Below are positions 57,438 to 64,000 of a DNA stretch of 64,000 nucleotides, piece by piece. Both the position numbers and the translations under genes were made by a program. How positions within the stretch are numbered: position 1 is the stretch's first letter; each line of letters begins with the position of its first letter. Origin of the DNA: Burkholderia sp. lig30. GTDB taxonomy: Bacteria; Pseudomonadota; Gammaproteobacteria; Burkholderiales; Burkholderiaceae. The notes beneath the pieces are model-generated. The model ran no database searches and was not told where the DNA came from. It saw only the letters and a list, made by a program, of their open reading frames with translations. The stretch spans positions 18,378 through 82,377 of the forward strand of contig NZ_JGVW01000048.1 of assembly GCF_000687455.2 (NCBI RefSeq), given 5' to 3'.

Positions 57438-57938
57438 TCAGGCCGGCGCGGCTGTGGCGGCCGGGGCCGCGTCGATCGCACACGCTTCGGTGAACGGCGC
57501 AGGCTGGGTGATCCGGAAACCGAAGTCGCGCGCGGTGCGCCGATCGAGCTTCAGGAGCGCACGATCCTTCGACACCAGCCAGTCGGCCTGCGCGGCGTGG
57601 GCCAGCTCGAGAAATTTCTGATCGTCGCGGTCCTTGCACTTCGGCAGCGGCCGCGCATCGACATCGACGGAGGGCGGCGCGTCGATCCGGCATGCGAGGC
57701 GCGAGACCGTCGCGAGTGCAGCCGCCTTGTCGATCGCACGCGCCTGGAACTGCGGATAGTCGAGCACACGCTCGAGCTCGTACAGACAGCGGCTGTCGAT
57801 CAGCGCGACGAGCGTGCCGCGCTCGAGCGCGGCCAGGATCGGGCGCGTGGCAGGGTCGTCGAAGACGAGGATGTCGATCCAGACATTCGAATCGAGCACG
57901 ACGCGGCATTCGGCACGCGGGGCGGGAGAACTGGGCAT
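57438..57938 (-). CDS. PIN domain protein (TIGR00305/COG1569), orphan toxin-like
   Basis: A 166-residue PIN nuclease fold. It has VVLDSNVWID with catalytic D16 and N18, YELERVLDY with the second acid, and KCKDRDDQKFLELA followed by DWLVSKDRALL. This is the 'putative toxin-antitoxin toxin component' family. No antitoxin-like gene lies next to it: the flanks are an aminotransferase and yaaA. The long Ala/Pro C-terminus is unusual. Confidence 0.85.
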   Translation of the reverse strand: MPSSPAPRAECRVVLDSNVWIDILVFDDPATRPILAALERGTLVALIDSRCLYELERVLDYPQFQARAIDKAAALATVSRLACRIDAPPSVDVDARPLPKCKDRDDQKFLELAHAAQADWLVSKDRALLKLDRRTARDFGFRITQPAPFTEACAIDAAPAATAAPA

Positions 57939-57995
57939 TCGTTACAATCGGTGGTTTTCGTCTGACCGCACGGCACGGCGTGCCAGCGAGCCTCT

Positions 57996-58778
57996 ATGAT
58001 AATCGTTCTCTCTCCCGCGAAATCCCTCGACTACGATACGCCCGCTCATGTCCCGGCGTATACCGAGCCTGCCTTCGTCGAAGACGCCGCGGAGCTGATC
58101 GACGGCCTGCGCAAGCTGTCGCCGCAGGACATCGCGACGCTGATGAGCATTTCCGATCCGCTCGCCCGTCTGAACTTCCAGCGTTACGCGGACTGGTCGC
58201 CGACGTTCACCCCGGCGAACGCGAAGCAGGCGGTGCTGGCGTTCAACGGCGACGTCTACGAAGGGTTCGACGCGAAGTCGCTGTCGGCGGTGGATCTCGA
58301 TTACGCTCAGCAGCATGTCCGCGTGCTGTCGGGCCTGTACGGCCTGCTGCGGCCGCTCGACCTGCTGCAGCCCTACCGGCTCGAGATGGGCACTCGCTTC
58401 GCGAATGCGCGCGGCAAGGATCTGTACGCATTCTGGGGCGACAGGATCACGCGCGCGCTGAACGCGGTGCTCGAGAGCCGCACGGGGGCGTCACGCGTGC
58501 TGATCAATTGTGCGTCGTCGGAGTATTTCAAGTCGGTCAAGCCGAAACTGCTGGCCGCGCCCGTCGTCACGCCGGTGTTCGAGGACTGGAAGGGCGGGCG
58601 CTACAAGATCATCAGCTTCCACGCGAAACGCGCGCGCGGGCTGATGGCCCGCTATATCGTCGAAAATCGCATCGCGGAGCCGCAGGCGCTGAAGGCGTTC
58701 GTGATGGAAGGCTACGCGTTCGACGAAGCGGCGTCGAACGACGCGACTTACGTATATCGCCGGCGCATCGGCGACTGA
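57996..58778 (+). CDS. yaaA: Peroxide stress protein YaaA
   Basis: A 260-residue DUF328 protein. It begins [13 protein letters not shown], and has [41 protein letters not shown] (key LSGLYG, PYRLEMG) and [15 protein letters not shown] sequence (here [10 protein letters not shown]). YaaA limits free iron during H2O2 stress in E. coli and binds DNA. It is divergent from the PIN gene. Confidence 0.93.
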   Translation: MIIVLSPAKSLDYDTPAHVPAYTEPAFVEDAAELIDGLRKLSPQDIATLMSISDPLARLNFQRYADWSPTFTPANAKQAVLAFNGDVYEGFDAKSLSAVDLDYAQQHVRVLSGLYGLLRPLDLLQPYRLEMGTRFANARGKDLYAFWGDRITRALNAVLESRTGASRVLINCASSEYFKSVKPKLLAAPVVTPVFEDWKGGRYKIISFHAKRARGLMARYIVENRIAEPQALKAFVMEGYAFDEAASNDATYVYRRRIGD

Positions 58779-58799
58779 CGAATCGACAAAGGAAAGACG

Positions 58800-59954
58800 A
58801 TGACCATTTCGATCACCAGCAATTTCGACGCGGGCGCGATCGATGTCGTGTCGTGCGAGCGCGCGGATGCGATCCGTCTGCGGGTGCGCGGCGACAGCCA
58901 TTCGGCATTCGCGCAGTGGTTCCATTACCGGCTCACGGGCGCGCGCGGCGAACGCTGCGTGATGCATTTCGAGAACGCGGCCGAATGCGCGTATCCGTCG
59001 GGCTGGCGCGATTACAGCGCGGTCGCAAGCTACGACCGGGTGAGCTGGTTTCGCGTGCCGACCGAATACGACGGCAAGACGATGACGATCGACCACACGC
59101 CCGAGTTCGACAGCGTCTATTACGCGTACTTCGAACCGTATTCGGAGGAGCGCCACGCGGCGTTTCTCGGCGCGGTCCAGCAGATGCCGCAGGCGAGTGT
59201 CATCGAGCTCGGACGCACCGTCGAGGGACGGCCGATGTCGCTGCTCACGCTCGGCACGCCGGAAGCAGGCGCCGCGCCGAAGAAGAAGGTGTGGATCATC
59301 GCCCGCCAGCATCCGGGCGAAACGATGGCCGAGTGGTTCGTCGAGGGGCTCGTGAAGCGGCTGGCCGGCTGGGGCGACTGGGCGGGCGACGCGGTCGCGC
59401 GCAAGCTCTACGACCATGCGACGTTCTACATCGTGCCGAACATGAATCCCGACGGCAGTGCGCATGGCAACCTGCGCACCAACGCAGCCGGCGCGAACCT
59501 GAACCGCGAATGGATGGAGCCGGACGCCGAGCGCAGTCCCGAGGTGAGGGTCGTGCGCGACGCGATCCATGCGATCGGCTGCGACATGTTCTTCGATATC
59601 CATGGCGACGAGGACTTGCCGTACGTGTTCGTTGCCGGTTCCGAGATGCTGCCGGGCTTCAGCGAGCAGCAGGCGAACGAGCAGGCGGCGTTCATCGACG
59701 CTTTCAAGCAGGCGAGCCCCGATTTTCAGGACGAGCACGGCTATGAGGCGGGCAAGTATCAGGAAGATGCGCTCAAGCTCGCGTCGAAATACATCGGACA
59801 CCAATTCGGTTGCCTGTCGCTGACGCTTGAAATGCCGTTCAAGGACAACGCGAACCTGCCCGACGAGCGTGTCGGCTGGAACGGCGAACGCAGCGCGGCG
59901 CTTGGCGCCGCGCTGCTGGCCGCGATCCTGCGGCACGTTCAGGCGTTCGCGTAA
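58800..59954 (+). CDS. M14-type cytosolic carboxypeptidase
   Basis: A 384-residue metallocarboxypeptidase like eukaryotic cytosolic carboxypeptidases (CCP, M14D). An N-terminal beta-domain (about 1-110) precedes the catalytic part. Zinc ligands are in RQHPGETMAEWF (H and E) and DIHGDED (H). NMNPDGSAHGNLR and NLNREW are also family motifs. It would cleave C-terminal residues, possibly glutamate chains. A strong terminator follows. Confidence 0.9.
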   Translation: MTISITSNFDAGAIDVVSCERADAIRLRVRGDSHSAFAQWFHYRLTGARGERCVMHFENAAECAYPSGWRDYSAVASYDRVSWFRVPTEYDGKTMTIDHTPEFDSVYYAYFEPYSEERHAAFLGAVQQMPQASVIELGRTVEGRPMSLLTLGTPEAGAAPKKKVWIIARQHPGETMAEWFVEGLVKRLAGWGDWAGDAVARKLYDHATFYIVPNMNPDGSAHGNLRTNAAGANLNREWMEPDAERSPEVRVVRDAIHAIGCDMFFDIHGDEDLPYVFVAGSEMLPGFSEQQANEQAAFIDAFKQASPDFQDEHGYEAGKYQEDALKLASKYIGHQFGCLSLTLEMPFKDNANLPDERVGWNGERSAALGAALLAAILRHVQAFA

Positions 59955-59979
59955 CGCCTCGCCATTTCGTCGGGGCAAG

Positions 59980-60019
59980 AAAAAAGCCGGAGCATCTTCA
60001 CGATGCTCCGGCTTTTTTT
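59980..60019. terminator. Bidirectional terminator
   Basis: A six-A run, stem GCCGGAGCATC, loop TTCAC, GATGCTCCGGC and a seven-T run (59980-60019). It serves both the M14 gene (plus) and the convergent gene at 60042 (minus). Confidence 0.92.
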
Positions 60020-60041
60020 CTGTCGGTGTCGCCCCGTTCGA

Positions 60042-60668
60042 TCAGGATTTCTTCGCCGTCGATTTCTTCTTCACGGCTTTTTTCTGGGTGGTGGACTTCT
60101 TCGCGGTCGCAGCCTTCTTGGTGGTGCGGCCCGACGACTTCGCCTTGCCCTTGGTCTTGCCCGACGCCTTGCCCTTCAGTTTCGTCGTCGGCGCGGAACG
60201 CTCGGCGCGCGGCTTGAGCGGCGGGACCGGGTCGTTCCAGCTGAACGCGAGCATTTGCTGGCCGACGTAGCCGCAGCGGAACTTGAGATGGTCCGGATCG
60301 CCGCCGTCGTTGCGGATGCCGAGCCCTTCGACGGTGACGATGTTGTCGACCTTGACGCGCTGCTTGCCTTGATCGAACGATTCGTTCCACGGCGTGATCG
60401 CCGCATTGCCGCTCGCGAACGCGCTCGGCGGGAACTCGACCCGCGAGAACGCCGGCGATGTGCTCGCAATGAAATTACCGTGTGCGGCGCAGTCCGCGAC
60501 GAGAGGATCGGCGTGCATCTCGTTGACGAACTTGTTGACGAGTTCGCTGCGCTGGTCGAGGAGATCGGCAAAAACAGGCGCGGAGAACGCAAGAGACAGG
60601 CCCGCGATACAGGCTGTCAACTTGCCGAACGCTCTGAAGATCCGGCGCGACGCGGGTAAGCTGTCCAT
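60042..60668 (-). CDS. Exported protein with a lysine-rich, histone-H1-like tail
   Basis: A 208-residue protein with a signal peptide (basic start SRRIFRAFGK, hydrophobic core, cleavage after SAPVFA near residue 36). The middle contains two cysteine sites (VADCAAHGN and KFRCGYVGQ) that could form a disulfide. The last 45 residues are almost only Lys, Ala, Ser, Thr and Gly, e.g. GKTKGKAKSSG and KKSTTQKKAVKKKST, like eukaryotic H1 tails or bacterial histone-like proteins. The start is uncertain: ATG 60668 fits the signal, ATG 60698 adds 10 residues. I do not recognise the core with certainty; a BspC-type domain is possible. Confidence 0.75.
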   Translation of the reverse strand: MDSLPASRRIFRAFGKLTACIAGLSLAFSAPVFADLLDQRSELVNKFVNEMHADPLVADCAAHGNFIASTSPAFSRVEFPPSAFASGNAAITPWNESFDQGKQRVKVDNIVTVEGLGIRNDGGDPDHLKFRCGYVGQQMLAFSWNDPVPPLKPRAERSAPTTKLKGKASGKTKGKAKSSGRTTKKAATAKKSTTQKKAVKKKSTAKKS

Positions 60669-60825
60669 CTGGATATGTGTGAGGTGCAAATGAGGCATCG
60701 GGCACGTATAGATGCCCGACGAAGAACAGGAGTTCAATCTTAGCGTAAAAATTCTGTGCGGCAGTAGACGGCTCGCTCGCTTGCGCGGGCGGCGCGCCGG
60801 TGGCAGGCGCGGCCGTCGGCCGGAC

Positions 60826-61500
60826 TCACGCGCGCGGGCCGCCGAGGCGATAGCGCCGCACATCGAAGGTCGTGACCCATGCAGGGCGATAGACTGCGAT
60901 GAGCGCCGTCGCCGTGCCGGTGAACCACGCTTCTCCGAGCGCGAGCAATGCGGTATTCAGCAGATATCCTGGCGGAATCACGATCGGCGTGCCGCCCGCG
61001 AGGGCAAGCTGCACGCCTGCCGCCGCAGCGGCGACCGAGACGATCGCAAGGGCGGGCGACACCACGCCCTGGCCGGCGATGAACGACGCCAGGTTGTGCG
61101 GTAGCCAGGCGATGGCGGCGCGTTGCAGCAGCGCCGACACCGCGACCGGCAGCGCGCCGTAGACCAGATAGGTCAGGCCGATGCCTTGCCAGGGCGCATC
61201 GAAGATGATCGCGGCGATCGCGGTCACGGCGCCCATCGCGACGAGCGCGAGTGTCCAGTCGAACAACGTGACGAGCAGCGTGGCCCCGAGCAGATGCATG
61301 ACGAGCCCGTCTTCGAGCCATGCGTTCGATGCCCAGAGCACCGTGATCGCCGTGACCAGCGCAAGCCAGACGTGCTGGAGCGTCGCATCCTGAAGACGGA
61401 CGAATGGGCGATTCCAGATCGCCAGCGCGAGCAAAGCCGCGGTGGCGATCCAGCCACCGATGCCAACCCAGAGCGGAAGCGGTGTGTAAAGGAAACCCAT
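60826..61500 (-). CDS. CbiM-like membrane protein (COG3235 type)
   Basis: A 224-residue protein with seven or so hydrophobic segments. Start and layout (GFLYTPLPLWVGIGGWIATAALL) and the pattern DWTLALVAMGAVTAIAAIIF resemble the energy-coupling-factor permease group. The usual His-rich N-terminus of CbiM is absent and no ATPase or T component is nearby, so substrate and transport activity are unknown. Confidence 0.7.
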   Translation of the reverse strand: MGFLYTPLPLWVGIGGWIATAALLALAIWNRPFVRLQDATLQHVWLALVTAITVLWASNAWLEDGLVMHLLGATLLVTLFDWTLALVAMGAVTAIAAIIFDAPWQGIGLTYLVYGALPVAVSALLQRAAIAWLPHNLASFIAGQGVVSPALAIVSVAAAAAGVQLALAGGTPIVIPPGYLLNTALLALGEAWFTGTATALIAVYRPAWVTTFDVRRYRLGGPRA

Positions 61501-61577
61501 GTGTCCATATTACTCGTTGAATATCAAAGGTGGGAATCCGCACAAATGTCGACCGTGGTAATAGTGAGACGGTCCGG

Positions 61578-62417
61578 CTACCGATTGCGCCGGAACGGCA
61601 CCGGCGGCTCCGCCGCCTGCGGTATGCGCTCCACGGTATCGTTGCGAGCCGCCGCCGCTGCATATTTGAGATAGGTGCGTGTGGCGCGCAACGGAATGGG
61701 ACCGTGTTCGCCGAGCGCCGGCTTGCGCGTGCCGTCGCGGCTCGACAGCAGGACTTCGAGATGCGGCGGCAGCCAGCCGTTGTAGATCGCGACCGCGGCC
61801 GCCCGGTTGGTCGCGCCGAGCAGCTGAAAGATGCTGGCCAGATGGATCTTCACCGTGCCTTCACTGATGCCGAGCGTGCGCGCGATCATCTTGTTGGTGC
61901 TGCCCATGTGGACGAAGCGCATGATTTGGGCTTGCCGCGGCGACAGCATGCCGGACGGCGAGCGGCGGGGAATTCTGCTGACGAGCGCCTGGATGTGGGC
62001 CTCGTTGCGGTTCGCGGCGGCGGCGGGGGCGAGGTTGAGGGCGATCGGCGGGATGTAATGACCGCCCAGCAGGACCATCTCGAGCGCCCGCACGATCAGG
62101 TGCGGCCGCGTCGAACGGGGGATCACGCCGGTCACGCCGCAGTCGAAGAGCCTTTGCACGACCTCCGGCGTGGCATCGTCGATGAGGACGGCGACTGGGG
62201 CCGGCGCGCACGCCTTGCAGAGCGCCTGCAGGTCGGCGAGGCGCCGGATGTCGTGCCAGTCGACTGCGACGAGGTCGAATCGCTGGTGGCGCAACAACTG
62301 TTTTGCGTGCAAGCCGTCGGGCGCGTCGTTGTAGCCGGCGTGGCGGTCGATCTGCCGCAGCAGCGCTTTCAGTCCGTCACGCCGCTCGGCGTCTGAGTTG
62401 AGTACCAAGAACCGCAT
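61578..62417 (-). CDS. NarL/LuxR-type regulator with an atypical receiver domain
   Basis: A 279-residue regulator. The receiver (1-120) keeps D53 (LVAVDWHD) but has lost one acid of the N-terminal pair (NSD), the Ser/Thr after beta-4 (VLIDDA) and the usual lysine (VIPRST). The LuxR helix-turn-helix is canonical: LSPRQAQIMRFVHMGSTNKMIARTLGISEGTVKIHL (about 168-205; key LSPRQ, NK, GTVKIHL). A 55-residue tail follows. GGAGG 6 bases upstream sets ATG 62417. No histidine kinase is adjacent. Confidence 0.88.
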   Translation of the reverse strand: MRFLVLNSDAERRDGLKALLRQIDRHAGYNDAPDGLHAKQLLRHQRFDLVAVDWHDIRRLADLQALCKACAPAPVAVLIDDATPEVVQRLFDCGVTGVIPRSTRPHLIVRALEMVLLGGHYIPPIALNLAPAAAANRNEAHIQALVSRIPRRSPSGMLSPRQAQIMRFVHMGSTNKMIARTLGISEGTVKIHLASIFQLLGATNRAAAVAIYNGWLPPHLEVLLSSRDGTRKPALGEHGPIPLRATRTYLKYAAAAARNDTVERIPQAAEPPVPFRRNR

Positions 62418-62485
62418 AGTCTGCCTCCAGAGGAAGTGTCGATGAGCCGCGGGCGTCATGCCTTAGGCTCGATCATGACAAAATC

Positions 62486-62531
62486 CTTACGAAATGTCGG
62501 CCTGGCTAAAAGGGTTAAGAAATTTCGTAAG
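62486..62531. promoter_or_regulatory. Spaced inverted repeat upstream of the LuxR-type gene
   Basis: CTTACGAAAT (62486-62495) and ATTTCGTAAG (62522-62531) are exact complements 26 bases apart, about 70-115 bases before the regulator's start. This could be an autoregulatory site or a weak stem in the leader. Confidence 0.45.
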
Positions 62532-62542
62532 ACTGGCGGGCA

Positions 62543-62580
62543 AGAAAAAAGCCGCTCCGGCGGTGGCCGGGAGCGGCTTT
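62543..62580 (-). terminator. Terminator of the DUF2863 gene
   Basis: AAAGCCGCTCC (62548-62558) pairs with GGAGCGGCTTT (62570-62580). The minus-strand transcript ends in TTTTTTC (62543-62550). Confidence 0.85.
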
Positions 62581-62609
62581 CGACGATCGTCGGTCTGGCC
62601 GGACGTGCG

Positions 62610-63827
62610 TCAGTGGAAGTGCGGCTGCGCGGGGGACGCGTCTTCTGGCATCTCGGCGTGGACGATTTCTCCGAGCGGGTCCGCATACAGCGGCACGCCG
62701 CAGTCATCGCAGTATTCCGGCTCGAAACGGCCGGGGTGCCGGCGGATGTCGGTGACACCGCAGTCCTTGAGCAGGCTTGCGATTTCCTCGACCGGCCCGT
62801 CCGTCGGCACGTCGCCTTCGAGCGTTGCGCTGTCCATCGATGCCTCGCCGTTTTCTCGCCCGTAAAGCGGCCAGACGACCCCGTAGATCACGTCGTTGTT
62901 GCCGCGGCGGGTGAAGCCGATGCGGTATTCGTCGATGCGGCGCTCGCCGAAGCCGGCGATCACGGCGCGCAATTCTTGCGGCGCTGCGCCAATTGTGTCG
63001 AAAAGATAACGGATCGCGGTACGTACGGTGTGCGGGCGGATGCGTTCGTCCGCGTCGCGGCATGCGGAATAGTACGCGTCCGGCAGCAGGCATTCGAATT
63101 CGCAGCCGGGCAGCGCGACGGAAAGGTTGGCGCCGCCTTGCGCGGCCCATTGCTCGAGACACTGGCCGCGCTCGATTCGCGCGCCGTGCTCCTCCTCCTG
63201 CCAGCGAAACAGCGCTGCGCCCGCGGGTGCGGCGACGACCGCAAGCAGGAAGCGCGGGTCGGCGAGGATCGGCGACGTCTCGGGCAGGTCCCCGAAGTTG
63301 ATCTTGGCCGGATGCTGGCCGAGCGCCGCATGCGCGAGTTGCTGGGCGAGGCGGTAGGTCTCGACATGATGCCGCGGCAATTGGTCGATGCTGTAAAGGA
63401 ACGGCGCGAGTCCGACGAGCGTCCCGTTTGCGAGAACGTGCGCCTGCAGTTGCGTGCGCAGCGCATCGACTGTGTCGCCTTTCAGCGGACCCGACGGAAT
63501 GACGTAGCGCGTCCACGCCAGCACGGGCACGGCGATCAGGAGCGCGTCGTAAGGCTGGCCGTCGTGTTCGACGGTGAGCGACTCGCTGTGCGTCTCCGCC
63601 ATGTCGGCGAGCGCGCCGTAGGCGTCCGGGTGGTTCTGCTGCAGATGGTCGAGTGCTGAATCGAGCGTGGTCTGATTGCCGTTGCGGACGATCTTGGCGA
63701 GCAGCGCATCGAGCTTCGCTTCCCAGAAGCGGTCCTCGATACGGCTGCCGGAAGCGAAGAGCGCAAGCGACAGGCCGACCAGCTTGTCGGCATCGGGAGG
63801 GAGACGTTTGGCGATTCGCTGGCGCAT
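62610..63827 (-). CDS. DUF2863 family protein
   Basis: A 405-residue soluble protein found in Burkholderia and relatives. It has no clear catalytic motif. The middle contains LPGCEFECLLPDAYYSACRDADERIRPHTVR (key C, C, Y) and the C-terminus carries EYCDDCGVPLYADP, a small CxxC site followed by a His-rich end (HFH), which may bind a metal. The function is unknown. The 173 bases to the window end carry the promoters of flanking genes. Confidence 0.8.
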   Translation of the reverse strand: MRQRIAKRLPPDADKLVGLSLALFASGSRIEDRFWEAKLDALLAKIVRNGNQTTLDSALDHLQQNHPDAYGALADMAETHSESLTVEHDGQPYDALLIAVPVLAWTRYVIPSGPLKGDTVDALRTQLQAHVLANGTLVGLAPFLYSIDQLPRHHVETYRLAQQLAHAALGQHPAKINFGDLPETSPILADPRFLLAVVAAPAGAALFRWQEEEHGARIERGQCLEQWAAQGGANLSVALPGCEFECLLPDAYYSACRDADERIRPHTVRTAIRYLFDTIGAAPQELRAVIAGFGERRIDEYRIGFTRRGNNDVIYGVVWPLYGRENGEASMDSATLEGDVPTDGPVEEIASLLKDCGVTDIRRHPGRFEPEYCDDCGVPLYADPLGEIVHAEMPEDASPAQPHFH

Positions 63828-63958
63828 ATTAAATACGTATAAAGAGAGGCGAAGAACCTACCATTCTAGTCGGTTCTGCGTTCGTTACGCGCTCTCGCGT
63901 CACCGCATCGCGTGTAATGGCCGAAAAGCGGTGTATGTAAAAAAATGCTTCAAACCGC

Positions 63959-63987
63959 TTGCGTATTTGGAAGGACGTCTCTAGAAT
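63959..63987 (+). promoter_or_regulatory. Strong promoter pointing out of the window
   Basis: TTGCGT (63959-63964), a 17-base spacer and TAGAAT (63982-63987). It has the same -10 and spacing as the tRNA-Leu promoter at 31419, and the start would be near 63994. The product lies beyond the window; a tRNA or other stable RNA is plausible. Confidence 0.55.
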
Positions 63988-64000
63988 CACGCCTCTTTCG

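Overview
The window is a GC-rich (roughly two-thirds G+C) piece of a betaproteobacterial chromosome, most like the main chromosome of a Burkholderia (cepacia-complex type). This rests on codon use, gene order (ilvI-ilvH-ilvC-psd-pssA-leuA; rpsO-pnp-quinone reductase-tpiA-secG-tRNA-Leu-nuoA..N) and protein families common in that genus (DUF3106, DUF3619, DUF2863, DUF2818, DUF1178). It is almost entirely core genome. I see no insertion sequence, prophage, CRISPR array or integrase. No database search was possible, so all names come from reading motifs, lengths and gene order.

Layout. 1-1217: end of kdpD and complete kdpE. 1303-6729: small secreted protein, a guanidinium exporter (sugE/gdx) preceded by a textbook guanidine-II riboswitch, two membrane proteins, a truncated haemoglobin and a DUF924 protein. 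6803-11756 (minus): SDR, LOG protein, TetR regulator, diacylglycerol kinase, glycosyltransferase and an LpxH-like phosphoesterase, with a duplicated promoter segment and a fossil dgkA start. 11850-14101 (minus): an ECF sigma factor operon with DUF3619, DUF3106 and RDD proteins. 14280-21534: branched-chain amino acid genes ilvI, ilvH, ilvC, then psd and pssA, then leuA behind a leucine-rich leader peptide. 21543-24682 (minus): SulP transporter with carbonic anhydrase, and a lipoprotein. 24861-31392: a periplasmic binding protein, rpsO, pnp, a quinone oxidoreductase, tpiA and secG. 31505-31589: tRNA-Leu(GAG). 31745-46934: the complete 14-gene complex I operon plus DUF2818. 46999-55287: Nudix hydrolase, DUF1178 and acyl-CoA metabolism genes (three acyl-CoA dehydrogenases, two MaoC hydratases, an enoyl-CoA hydratase), with a GST and a phosphatase. 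55490-64000: a second GST, an aminotransferase, a PIN protein, yaaA, an M14 carboxypeptidase, a lysine-tailed exported protein, a CbiM-like membrane protein, an atypical LuxR-type regulator and DUF2863.

How it fits together. The ilv and leu genes make branched-chain amino acids. psd and pssA make phosphatidylethanolamine. The nuo operon is the respiratory NADH dehydrogenase. The acyl-CoA genes look like an accessory beta-oxidation set for an unknown acid.

The most interesting signals are regulatory RNAs and operators rather than a new defence or mobile system: the guanidine-II riboswitch, a probably leaderless leucine leader peptide with four rare CTA codons, a long pnp leader hairpin, paired hairpins inside the nuo operon, a 30-bp dyad before the acyl-CoA operon, and the dgkA duplication scar. 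I did not find a convincing wholly new biological system.
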